Assembly: GCA_903813345.2 (NCBI GenBank)
Contig: CAIIXF020000002.1
Coordinates: forward strand, 12,916,150 to 12,980,149
Length of the DNA: 64,000 nt
From: Owenia fusiformis
Taxonomy: Eukaryota; Annelida; Polychaeta; Sabellida; Oweniidae
Direction of reading: 5' to 3'
A model generated the notes under the pieces. That model was given only the letters and a program-made list of their open reading frames with translations, was not told the DNA's origin and made no database searches. The position numbers were made by a program, and so were the translations under genes. The first letter of the stretch is position 1. Every line of letters starts with the position of its first letter. Below are positions 11,001 to 18,515 of the stretch, piece after piece.

Positions 11001-11308
11001 CCACCATGATCTCATATGGTTAGTGCGCTTAACCTTTGACTAAATTCAATCATTTATTACAGTATGGCATTCAACCAATCAGAGTACAATGTGGAGCGAG
11101 TGTTCCCCGAGTAGAGCTCTTCAAGAATTCATAGTTTACATGTACTTTGTCCCCTCGTAAAATGAAAGCAAGGCTTACCTGGTATATATAGATAGCCAAG
11201 GTTGCAGAGTAGGCGAACCTTTCTCCGCTAGCATCACAGACATCGGTGTTCCATGGCTGACAGCCAGCAGGGAGTAAAGCAACCTGTCGTACTTTTGACA
11301 TATTGCAC
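1818..11308 (-). CDS. WDR17: WDR17 orthologue, 5' half (12 coding exons, gene continues beyond position 1)
   Basis: WD40-repeat protein read on the minus strand. Joined exons: 11301-11179, 7223-6815, 6473-6222, 5974-5778, 5609-5502, 5110-4997, 4842-4696, 4504-4422, 4300-4214, 2755-2667, 2387-2312, 2020-1818. All have GT/AG borders and compatible phases, giving 1888 nt (629 codons plus 1 nt). Recalled human WDR17 aligns along the whole stretch, for example GCQPWNTDVC, MSEHKKTITAISW, QKHVLRPETLEGTDEEDPV and PYLLISGSWDYTI. The WD40 blades are intact. The C-terminal half (about as long again in human) and the stop are off-window. WDR17 is a poorly characterised probable propeller/scaffold protein; I infer no enzymatic role. 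The start codon is chosen because MSKVRQV matches the vertebrate start region and follows an acceptor plus 7 nt of leader, implying an upstream non-coding exon. Oddities: exons 9 and 12 have tandemly amplified 3' ends. Confidence 0.93.
2038..2150. repeat. Short tandem duplication in WDR17 intron 11
   Basis: About 60-bp units with gaaaatgtgaagccactta and gaattyggaagcaatatgtg occur twice, with a partial third. It lies just upstream, in transcript sense, of exon 12. Confidence 0.75.
2312..2387 (-). CDS. WDR17: WDR17 exon 11 (residues 537-562)
   Basis: 76 nt, acceptor TTACTTTAG, donor GTAAAA. Encodes GHSAKVFHVRWSPLREGILC then SGSDDG; human has GHTAKVFHVKWSPLREGILCSGSDDG. Ends in phase 2; the codon is completed by the T that begins exon 12. 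Confidence 0.92.
2667..2755 (-). CDS. WDR17: WDR17 exon 10 (residues 507-537)
   Basis: 89 nt, acceptor TTGTTCAAG, donor GTGAGT. Encodes DMIATGCEDKTVRVYYLPTN and SEQPLKIFAG (split codons at both ends). It matches human DMIATGCEDTNVRVYY closely and follows exon 9 in phase. Confidence 0.92.
2756..3424. other. WDR17 intron 9 remainder, no gene seen
   Basis: AT-rich intronic sequence between the 71-bp array and exon 10. It holds short T-rich stretches and a 62-codon minus frame with no recognisable similarity. Nothing else supported. Confidence 0.6.
3425..4278 (-). repeat. 12 x 71-bp exonic minisatellite built from the WDR17 exon 9 3' end and its splice donor
   Basis: The unit recurs every 71 bp (the motif acttgttatg at 3431, 3502, 3573 ... 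4212). On the minus strand one unit is the last 65 nt of WDR17 exon 9 followed by the first six intron bases GTAAGT. Copies differ by a few substitutions (agggct/aggact, cagcca/caacca, tgtact/tgaact). The native intron resumes after the lowest-coordinate copy as GTAAGTATCTGTG. The unit is not a multiple of three and each copy ends in an in-frame stop if not spliced. Confidence 0.95.
4214..4300 (-). CDS. WDR17: WDR17 exon 9 (residues 478-507), founder of the 71-bp array
   Basis: 87 nt after acceptor CTCTGTTGCAG. Encodes CIIRQVDGKILQKYKHPAAV then FGCDWSPHNK, matching human KYKHPAAVFGCDW. The donor AACAA/GTAAGT at 4213 is the first of twelve identical donors. Its last 65 nt plus GTAAGT are repeated eleven more times downstream. 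Only the first donor keeps the frame: reading on gives AAC AAG TAA, an immediate stop. The phase-2 end joins exon 10 as AA+G (Lys). Confidence 0.9.
4422..4504 (-). CDS. WDR17: WDR17 exon 8 (residues 451-478)
   Basis: 83 nt, phase 0 in and 2 out. Acceptor CTTTTCAG, donor GTGGGT. Encodes HGKHSVYSVAWCPKDSRRIA and TCGADGH. The split codon TG+T is completed by exon 9 to cysteine, giving the ...GHCIIR motif seen in human as GFCIIR. Confidence 0.9.
4696..4842 (-). CDS. WDR17: WDR17 exon 7 (residues 402-450)
   Basis: 147 nt, phase 0/0, acceptor GCTTTCAG, donor GTATAA. Encodes VETSPGNEGVIYSITWAPGD, INCIAGSTSRQGAFIWDIDK and GKIVKRFTE, a full WD repeat matching the vertebrate protein. An open frame on the plus strand here is its shadow. 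Confidence 0.93.
4997..5110 (-). CDS. WDR17: WDR17 exon 6 (residues 364-401)
   Basis: 114 nt, phase 0/0, acceptor TTGTGTAG, donor GTAAGT. Encodes one near-complete WD repeat, GHVETIFDCKFKPDNPDLLA then TASFDGTVKVWDITDMTA. The GH...WD signature and strong human identity make it unambiguous. Confidence 0.95.
5111..5501. other. WDR17 intron 5, nothing recognisable
   Basis: AT-rich intron between exons 5 and 6 with normal donor and acceptor. No repeats or coding signal noticed. Confidence 0.6.
5502..5609 (-). CDS. WDR17: WDR17 exon 5 (residues 328-363)
   Basis: 108 nt in phase 0/0 between a CCAG acceptor and GTATGT donor. Encodes TNRFALPPAHAVCTFLDGGV and GLYDLGKRKWNFLRSE, matching human LPPGHAVCCFLDGGVGLYD. 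Too short to stand out as a free open frame; found by splice sites and homology. Confidence 0.92.
5778..5974 (-). CDS. WDR17: WDR17 exon 4 (residues 262-327)
   Basis: Acceptor AATATAG, donor GTAAGG, 197 nt, phase 0 out. Encodes DSHVGVMRMWNVSKASPIEN and LKKMGFHALHV, then a poorly conserved serine/asparagine/threonine-rich linker (NNNNKMATSQGVSSTS). The linker sits where vertebrate WDR17 also has a variable loop. Confidence 0.92.
6222..6473 (-). CDS. WDR17: WDR17 exon 3 (residues 178-262)
   Basis: Acceptor CTTTCAG, donor GTGAGT, 252 nt, phases 1 in and 1 out. Encodes QKSQKHVLRPETLEGTDEED and further on PSAAAQVHSIAWIPSAPGMF, both almost identical to vertebrate WDR17. Continues the propeller. 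Confidence 0.94.
6474..6814. other. WDR17 intron 2, nothing recognisable
   Basis: AT-rich intron between exons 2 and 3. The downstream tail of a longer open frame starting at 7187 is intronic read-through past the GTATGT donor. Confidence 0.6.
6815..7223 (-). CDS. WDR17: WDR17 exon 2 (residues 42-178)
   Basis: Acceptor CTTTCAG, donor GTATGT, 409 nt, ends in phase 1. It starts LDRKFNEFKLHSVMSEHKKT and runs to DGSLSLFNPG. It carries the first clear WD repeat (DILASTGADNQVIVWNI) and the FLSDICQFRWH segment typical of WDR17. It is the largest exon seen for this gene. Confidence 0.94.
7557..8868 (-). mobile_element. AAAATGG-rich interspersed element, copy 1 (WDR17 intron 1)
   Basis: One end has cgccaaagcgtagcgaatcccatcgaac; the other has cggacggacggagg, ccctccgaacttcgttcaatgggat. 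These give imperfect inverted ends (atcccatcgaac / gttcaatgggat). The interior repeats an approximately 130-bp module with ttttcaaaatggcc, accaaaagtgtcat and catatcaaatatgaacaaaatcgctccacta several times. The same architecture occurs at 29981-31520 and 38178-39277. No transposase reading frame; repetitive short frames only. Probably a non-autonomous element of unknown class. Confidence 0.75.
9180..10290. repeat. Degenerate minisatellite of about 33-46 bp in WDR17 intron 1
   Basis: Around 25 copies of a unit like tgtatatgactaactcaga followed by aagcatttattaca, with variants carrying an added tatattg. It is interrupted by about 100 bp of different sequence near 9560-9655. No coding signal. Confidence 0.9.
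10291..11178. other. WDR17 intron 1, 5' part
   Basis: AT-rich intron. It holds an RFX X-box-like ATTACCATGGCAAC at 10321-10334 and otherwise nothing recognisable. Confidence 0.55.
11179..11308 (-). CDS. WDR17: WDR17 exon with start codon (coding 11301-11179, residues 1-41)
   Basis: Begins after a TTTATTTTAG acceptor; seven leader bases precede the ATG at 11301. Encodes MSKVRQVALLPAGCQPWN... through LAIYIYQ and ends in phase 0 at CAG before GTAAGCC. It matches the conserved vertebrate N-terminus. The acceptor directly upstream shows that at least one 5' UTR exon lies further upstream (higher coordinates). Confidence 0.92.
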
Positions 11309-11523
11309 CTAAAATAAACACTGGGATTAAAACTCAGTTAACTTAACGATGCAGTATACCATAGGTTTCTCGCCCAGACAGTATGTGTTAAAATACTCAT
11401 GTTAAAATACTCAAGATAAATGTGTATAGGCATCGATATGATATTTGGAAGGTTTCTAAATTTAGAACATGACGTCACTACCAAATCATAACACTTAAAA
11501 TAATTTAATTACTCTTCTTGTTT

Positions 11524-11598
11524 GTACTAAACTGGTAGCTCAGTGGTAGAATGCTCCCTGAGTACGCAGGTGGCCCGGATTAGAATCCCGCACAAACA
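11524..11598 (+). pseudogene. tRNA-derived sequence (tRNA pseudogene or SINE head)
   Basis: Contains ctggtagctcagtggtagaa, a near-perfect RNA polymerase III A box, and about 35 bases later cccggattagaatcccg, a decayed B box and T arm. D- and anticodon-arm pairing is imperfect and the acceptor stem does not pair, so a functional tRNA is unlikely. Confidence 0.5.
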
Positions 11599-11981
11599 TT
11601 TTTATTTTTTTAACTAAATCATTGTGCTTTGATATTACGCAAACAATTTTTATTTACACCTACTTTATACTAGAGCTTGAAAATGTAAAAATACTATATG
11701 TCAACATATTGCGTTTTGGAGCGATGTGCAGGTTTAAGCCTTAAAGGTGCACGACTAGTGCAGAGGGATCATACATTCTAAGAAAATAGGTATGTCAAAG
11801 AAGATGTTGCCCTGATAGCTCAGAAAAAGTAAAAATTTTCTAATTTTCTCTCTACAGGCCTTGTTGCCCCTTTAATATAAACATCAATATTTCTTTGTCA
11901 AGTAGAAATTACAATATAAACTTGCATATGTCCATGTTATTAGCATAACTAAAATAAATGTTTGCACAGACACACTATTAC

Positions 11982-12146
11982 CTGCTATATTTGTCCAATA
12001 TTAGTCACAATACTACAGTGCTTCATGTAATTTCTGAGTTCAGCTATTTCACTGTCCACATCATCCAGTGCATCATTGAGTATCACTATGTTGTGCTTTG
12101 TTGCTAAAGGGTATATTATGCTCTTTGGTTCCTCTTGGAATGATTC
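11982..12146 (-). CDS. Unassigned putative exon, minus strand
   Basis: After acceptor CCTTTTTGCAG an open frame of 54 codons runs ESFQEEPKSIIYPLATKHNI, VILNDALDDVDSEIAELRNY, MKHCSIVTNIGQI and stop. A CAG/GTAATA donor follows the stop by three bases. The composition looks coding, but I recognise no family. Alternatives: a 5' UTR exon of WDR17 in which the frame is fortuitous, a terminal exon of a nested minus-strand gene, or chance. Confidence 0.3.
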
Positions 12147-12203
12147 CTGCAAAAAGGTTACTATAGTTAACACCGAACCATTTTCAAAAATAAATGTAGG
12201 ATG

Positions 12204-12230
12204 CAGTAAAACCTGTCTAATCTGAACATG
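12204..12230 (+). mobile_element. Solo terminal fragment of the pogo-like element
   Basis: CAGTAAAACCTGTCTAATCT and following gaacatg match the inverted ends of the element at 40913-42253. Only one end is present. Confidence 0.6.
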
Positions 12231-14975
12231 TACACAGATAAACAGATAGATAGACATACAGACATACATACCCCCTTAAATTCTAAATGGTTTAAATATA
12301 GTACAGATGTGATGCCACACCTTCTTATTAAATATTACATTTACACAATATGCCCAAAATATAAAGCATCTCTAGAAATCAACCATGAAGTGATTTATCT
12401 ACAAATGCCCAGACAATACATCCTAATGGCACATCGTACCATTTTAGATGCTATTGAAAATAAGGTAAGCAAGCATGGATATAATTTTTGTGTACAATAC
12501 GCAAATCAATAATTGTGTTCGTACATTTGCAATTATTATGGTCAGCAAATGTAGATATTAATATGGTTAGACATAACTAATGTAAATAAATATGAATCCA
12601 CGATGCAAAAACATTTTTACTATTCTCATTATCAATTGGACATATAGACAAAGTCTTCCAGTATGCTATAGAGAATTGATTGATTATATTGGATCCAACT
12701 ATATTACATGAATGGGAACTGACATATCTTACCTCAAATTAATTATTGTCTAGTCTTCAAGGCAGCATGAATTTCAAGGAATCAATTTATGTTTTTGTTT
12801 ATTAAGTAAGAAATCTGAACAGTTCAATAACAAAAAAGATGACAATTCTGGATTGTTTACCCCTGATGAAAGCAAGCTTAGAGGCCTGAAAAATACAGAT
12901 CTTTGCATAATCCCTCACAATCTCATGAAATGCTTCGATTGATCAAAATGTCATCTGCCATCCACACCGTATTAATCAATAATGGGAAAATGATCAAAGA
13001 CAATATCCTATCATAGAGAATATGTACCCAGCTGAGATAAATGATATACGACAGGGCATATGGGAAGTAAATACACAAATACTCTGATTTTAGATGATTG
13101 AGATTTTTTCACATGAAATTGCTTCAGATTATGGAGGAACATTGAAAATATATAAAAATATTGCAACCAGTGGTTATTCTCTGGGGTTTAGATGATGTTA
13201 ATTAATGCATATCAGACATACATTATGGTTATCTAACATTATGTTATGCAAGGATTACAACCATTTATTTGTTAGTAACATTTTGGAATAATATTTTGGG
13301 GATTTCAATGAACGATCTCTACTTCTTTGTGAGCCATACTGTCTTTATAAAGGCAGAGCTCTTTGTTTAGTGTACTGTATTCATCTTTAATTAAATTATT
13401 TTGCTCTTCGTAATTCAGCGATTTTGGGATATTGGACATTTTGGCATCTACAGTAAATCCTGCGAACAGGGAATGCTCTTCGGACTGGAGGAAAGTTTCC
13501 TTGTTCAGAGGTTTTCCCTATAGAGAGGGGCTGCACTTTCAGCAAACTCAGAATTGCCGAATAAGCATTTTTTGTATATATTTGGGCATTAATTGATTTT
13601 ACCAATGCCGACTCCATACTTGTTTGCTAGACCTTGTTGTGACATCTTGGAAGATGTATGAAGGTCTCCCACCTCCCTCCTTTAGCTGAGGGTAAGGAGC
13701 ATTCTCCCGATGTTGATTTTAGTCGCTGCTGCTGGCGTATGATGATGTCTAGTTGTTGTAATTATTGGTAGATTTGGCTCAACATGACACATGTACTTAT
13801 CTGTTATCTCCATAAAACAATTGTGTCAATCCCTAGATTATCACAACTGATTTGATGTAATTATGTTTGTTGAAAGGAAGAATTAGAGTCATGATAATTA
13901 GTAACAAACAGATTAGTATTAGTTTTAAAATATATCAGGGTAATTAACAGTGGGTGGAATGCTTCATCGTGTAAATAATTGGCTTATCTTAATCTCAATC
14001 ATATTAATCCAAGCTTTTTAGAATCAGATATTGGCTTAAGACTTTCACACCTCTGAAAAATAATGGAATATACAGTATCACCAATATTCCTTGTTCACAG
14101 GTGAATTTTCATAATTTGCACCAAAATAGTGTTCCTTGTTCCCTGTTCACAGGTTTTCCCTACAGAGAGGGTCCGTTAACATGTAAGTCAATGGAAAAAT
14201 ATTTGGTTCTTTTACAGGGGGTAATTCTCATATCTATTTATATTAACATGTTGTGTGTGGCTGTTTTACCCGATTCAAGATACTCATTTAAATGTTGTTG
14301 ATTAACAATATCCTAGAATATTTCTAAATTTTAATGGCCCTGGCCGTTTTGGTATATCTCTTATTATTGAAAAACATGTCAATTTTCAAGGCATTTAGGC
14401 AAGTATTTAGTTTGGCAATTTTAAAATTAAATGCTTGCCAAATTTAATTAGAAGGTGGATTCCCCTAAATTCACCATGCTCTTTTCAAAACTTAAGGTTA
14501 TAAAGCTGTACATGTATCTCCATCAAAAATAGGATATTTCTAATGCAATAAGGTTCTATGTCCTTCATTTGAAAAGATAATTACTGCTTCATGGTTCTAT
14601 CTCTTGAGATAAAACTTTTTAACATTCAATGTCATGATTCAAATTGGAGATATTAAAACCTTTTTACATTTAATTAAAAAGTATATACAGTGTGACACAG
14701 ACACAATGACAACCACCCACATAATGTTAAATGTTGCATAACTTTTTTATCTGGATGAATGTCCTTGTGTATAGTAAAACCTTACTCCATGGAGCAGCCC
14801 CACAGGAAGTTTCAGATTGCTAGCTGAATTAGATGCACCTTTATGAGCATTACAAGATGTGTCACCTATTCCTTTGCAGGAGCGCCTGTATTTTATACAA
14901 AAATACCATCCTCCTTTTAAAGCAGAAAATGTTATCATGCCTTATCATGTTTGCTCTGGATATATAAAATCTGTA

Positions 14976-15474
14976 CTGTACTCCCGGTATTGTTCGCGTG
15001 CGATTTAATTTCGCTTTGTTCGCGAATGTGGTAAAATCGCGAACATTTATCGTCGCGAAATTTGTCTTTTAAATCCCAGGACTTATGATATGTTTTGTTT
15101 GATGTAAAGCGTTTCGTCCAGTCTTGTTGGGTAATAATTCAAAAAAGGCCTAAAATGTCTAACATTTTGAATTGGCTTATAAGGCCAACAAAGGCAAGAA
15201 CTGTTGAGGACAATGATATCCTACAAATTGAAGTTGAAAAGGCCATTCAAGAATATTCAAATAAATGCCCGTGGGAAATAGAAACATAATTCGGATTCCG
15301 AACAGGCTAAAATAGCCAGATACGCATTGATTCAGTCACGGTAATCAGAAAAAAATTAAACTTGTGCAATCCGCGAAATGTCATCAACTCAAATCCGCGA
15401 AATTAAATAGCCTTGAAATTGCAATTTTGAAAAATCGCGAAATTTTATAGCGTCAAAATTTACCCGGAGTACAG
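14976..15474 (+). mobile_element. CpG-rich MITE with TA target duplication
   Basis: Ends CTGTACTCCCGG and CCGGAGTACAG are inverted and flanked by TA on both sides. The interior is rich in TTTCGCGA and ATCGCGAA-type motifs, unlike its AT-rich surroundings. A 64-codon frame inside (15095-15289, NILNWLIRPTKARTVEDND...) has no family I recognise. About 499 bp, non-autonomous. Confidence 0.7.
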
Positions 15475-15593
15475 TATATAAGTGGGACACCCTTTATAGA
15501 AGCTTTGGACTGAATTTACACTTCTAAATGCTAATTGATAATTTATCCATATATTTTAAGAAAATAGGTATGTCAACGAAGATGTTAGATCTA

Positions 15594-15830
15594 CAGTTGG
15601 GGACATAAATAAATGACAGGTGGATTTGCTGAAGTGAGGATTTCCCATGTTAAAAATAAGAGAATTTACAAGAGGCCATAAATCAGTGGATGAGATTATA
15701 CAAAATGTAAAATATACAAATTTTAAGGGATATGTATCTAGACAATATTGGAAATTATGGGCTTTCAGACCACCATAATTAGGAAATGGTGATCGAAAAT
15801 CGACCTGTCATTTATTTTTGTCCCCAACTG
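15594..15830 (+). mobile_element. Tc1/mariner-type MITE, 237 bp
   Basis: TIRs of about 27 bp start CAGTTGGGGACA and end TGTCCCCAACTG (one extra base in one arm). TA target duplication at 15592-15593 and 15831-15832. It is inserted into an older repeat: the flanks together resemble the sequence at 11786-11815. No transposase. Confidence 0.85.
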
Positions 15831-16019
15831 TAAGCCAAATGTTGCCCTAGGGCCTAACTCAGACAAACTAAAAACATTTGAATCAGAATTCATCTTGGCT
15901 ATATGATGCATAATCATTCATGTCAACATTCTACTTTACTGTATCACAAAGATAGAGGTACCTAAATGTTTGTTCTCAGTTTTCTCAAATATGGTACATG
16001 AGGACATAGAACCCTAATA

Positions 16020-16520
16020 CAGGACTGTCAACTGTCCCGCAATTTGCGTATTTGTCACGCATTTGCTGAAGAATTTGAAGTCACGCCAGTTATTTTTGCG
16101 TGACAGAAAATGTCACGCAAATACGCATTTTACCTCGTCCTGGTAATTGTCAAGCAAAGATATTTCTGTAGAAAAATTTCTAAAAAAGATCGTCTGCACA
16201 GCAAAAATACGAACGCCGAAAAAAAACGTATGCATATCGTTCGGACTTTTCACGCGAATTACGTATATGTCACGCATTCCGATCGAAATTTTCCGTACCT
16301 ACCCCCCCCCCCCCCCCCCCCCCCCCCACGTTGACTGATGTTTGTAAATGCGAAAAATTTGAGGTGTTCAAAATTTGGCAAAATGTAATAAAATTTAAAC
16401 CAAGGTGTTCAAAATTTGGATCTAGGTGTTCAGATTTGGACCAAGGTGTCCACATTTTGAGGGGAGGTGTTCAACATTTCCAAGTCACTCATGTTAGGTG
16501 TTCCCAAGTTGACAGGCCTG
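16020..16520 (+). mobile_element. hAT-like non-autonomous element, copy 1 (501 bp)
   Basis: Termini CAGGACTGTCAAC and GTTGACAGGCCTG form TIRs with the CAG...CTG ends typical of hAT transposons. CTAATA flanks it directly on both sides (16014-16019, 16521-16526). The interior repeats gtcacgca and ggtgttcaa motifs and holds a run of 26 C (16302-16327). Related to 18037-18371, which lacks the C run. Confidence 0.75.
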
Positions 16521-17184
16521 CTAATAGTAGGCTAGAGGGACGATAGGATGGTTATCAATCTAGACTAGATAATTCATATTGTTCTAATTCTGTTCAGATT
16601 TTTTGTTAAGAAAATCAATCTATATACTCACAATGTATTCAATCCAGAACTTCTTATTTGTATGCACGTTTCCTTCGAAGATATCTTGACTAAATTACAG
16701 AAAATATAAGAATAAATAATTTTCTGGTGAATTTACGGCGGCCATTTATTTACAAAAGTCACGTGATCAAACTTTCCATCTAGGGATGCGTCAACCTCAT
16801 TTTACTGATTAATTCTGATAAAATATTTTAAAGAATTTAATGTATGTCAATAAGTAAGCCACATAAATTTGGCCTCTTTTTCATTAAATCGTATCAAAGT
16901 GTTGCGCCTGTACAATTTCTAAATATAGATTCATTAAGAGCTCTACGCATTGCAAAATGATCGGTTATCTCGTATCATCTCGCGAGAATTTAAAATGCTG
17001 GAAATTCAAAATACTATTTTTATATTTGTATTGCAATTTTCTATGCAAATCGGGAACGTAAGTACATATAACATGCACTAATCAGTTAATGCTTATACAT
17101 TTGTTGTATCCAATAAGTTGTTGTTCTCTAAATGATACTTATTTTCTGACAAAATATTCTTTAGCAACAGATTGGAATGGAATA

Positions 17185-17318
17185 GGTCTTTAGAATTGTT
17201 TTCATGGCCTGAGTTCGTCGCTAACATGCTAAATATAAGAGTTAGCTGTCGTTTGGGAGTCTGACTTACCTTCTAAAGGTTAGAACCCGAATCTTAATGA
17301 AACCATATCACCTTTGTT
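17185..17318 (-). repeat. Left arm of the promoter inverted repeat (putative WDR17 5' UTR exon and donor)
   Basis: About 130 bp, roughly 90% identical to the reverse complement of 17894-18029, including a long perfect block (gtctgacttacc, ttctaaaggttagaacccga, atcttaatgaaaccatatca). On the minus strand it contains TTAGAAG/GTAAGTCAG, a consensus splice donor after 17270. WDR17's first coding exon begins with an acceptor and needs just such an upstream non-coding exon. Confidence 0.6.
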
Positions 17319-17893
17319 CCGTCAACCATGGAGCATTTGCCACAACATCCAAGAGGTAAATCATGGACCGTGAAAATGAATGATTTCCTTGTAAGTTCCG
17401 GAAGTTTCATTACGAAAAATTACCGAACATATGTGAAAACCGAATATTTGTTCGTTGTTTTCACGATTTACAGATTCGTTTGTTCTTCAATGTTTTGGTC
17501 TAAATTATAAAGCATCACCAACAGGTCTTACTCTATTAATCGACTAATACAGCAGACGGCTCATATTTCTACGTAGCATTTCGTTCAGACCAAAAGTGGG
17601 AGTGTAGATCACGCAGTTTCGTTCGTTGCGTACTTCACTTGAAATTGGTAATTTTAAATATTGGCTACTTCACTTAGCTTGGCGGATGTAGAACATTGCT
17701 TAATATTCTTTTAATTTTCACACCAGACATGCTTGGTTGACACGTCAACAAAGTAAAGTTCAAGGGTCAATGCGTTATTTCATGATAACTACAACGCCTT
17801 CCCGGAAGTCAACATTGATGAAAAATGAAAAATTCGGAAAAGCATTTACACTAATTTCTATCAAATGCTGTGTTTATGCATCATCAACGATGC
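17319..17893. promoter_or_regulatory. Putative bidirectional promoter core between WDR17 and CCDC138
   Basis: 575 bp between the inverted-repeat arms, between divergent genes, and richer in CpG than the surroundings. It has two CCGGAAGT ETS/GABP-type motifs at 17398-17405 and 17802-17809, each about 135-140 bp from the outward-facing donor of its side. No TATA box is convincing, which fits a TATA-less housekeeping bidirectional promoter. Inference from position and motifs only. Confidence 0.55.
17328..17354 (+). CDS. Possible alternative first coding exon of CCDC138
   Basis: CAACCATGGAG is an excellent start context. The frame MEHLPQHPR then G runs into AAGAG/GTAAAT, a reasonable donor in phase 1. 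That phase is compatible with the CCDC138 exon at 23129 but not with the exon at 22290 (stop). It could be an alternative start or chance; it lies in the putative promoter core. Confidence 0.2.
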
Positions 17894-18029
17894 AACAAAG
17901 GTGATATGGTTTCATTAAGATTCGGGTTCTAACCTTTAGAAGGTAAGTCAGACTCCCAAACCTCAGCTAACTCTTATATTTAGCATGTTTAAGTGACGAA
18001 GTCAGGCCATGAAAAAAATTCTAGACTCT
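17894..18029 (+). repeat. Right arm of the promoter inverted repeat (putative CCDC138 5' UTR exon and donor)
   Basis: Inverted copy of 17185-17318. On the plus strand it contains TTAGAAG/GTAAGTCAG with the exon end at 17942. The CCDC138 start exon at 22290 begins with an acceptor and a 15-nt leader, so a non-coding exon ending here would splice to it. Confidence 0.6.
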
Positions 18030-18036
18030 AAGGCAT

Positions 18037-18371
18037 CAGCCCTGTCAACCCTCACACACTTGGCGTGATTGTCACACATTTGCTGGAAAAATAGAAATCA
18101 TGCATCGATTTAGTGTGTATGTTAAAATGTCACGCAAAGCACGCATTATGTTGATAATTTTTAAAATCTTTTTTTTTACAAAATGCTTATACGTCGCAAA
18201 AAACGAACGCATTCCATTCTGACTTTGCACGCAATTTCTGTATATGTCACACATTTGGTCCAAAATATGTGTATATCACGAAATTTGTTTCAAAAATATT
18301 TGCACCTTTGAAGGAAGGTGTTCAACCTTTGTTGGTCACTCATGTTAGATGTTCCCAAGTTGACAGCCCTG
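18037..18371 (+). mobile_element. hAT-like non-autonomous element, copy 2 (335 bp)
   Basis: Termini CAGCCCTGTCAAC and GTTGACAGCCCTG, flanked by AAGGCAT on both sides (18030-18036, 18372-18378). Shares gtcacgca-type and catgttagrtgttcccaag segments with 16020-16520 but lacks its C tract. Inserted directly beside the right promoter arm. Confidence 0.78.
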
Positions 18372-18515
18372 AAGGCATAGTCATGGGCTTTCAAGGTAGA
18401 TAACAATCTATTTGGATACTCAACTTTTTGGCAATAAAAAGTTCCTGCCTGCATTTACAGTAAAATTTTAAATGTTTGGAACTAGACTACTTTGAATCTA
18501 AAAAATAAGCAATAT

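Larger units (their letters stand above)
11599..14975. other. Upstream WDR17 region, mostly unannotated
   Basis: Presumed 5' UTR intron of WDR17. It holds the putative exon and pogo fragment listed separately. A short sequence around 11786-11810 (agaaaataggtatgtcaa) recurs near 15559 and so belongs to an old dispersed repeat. Paired 'gttcacaggttttccctacag'-like segments occur near 13500 and 14150. No gene supported. Confidence 0.5.

Noticed and set aside
11524-11598. Functional tRNA gene
   Set aside because: A box is good, but the stems do not pair and the B box has substitutions; kept as tRNA-derived sequence only.
16110-16455. Frames with poly-proline or poly-glycine on both strands
   Set aside because: They come from the 26-C run inside a hAT-like element.
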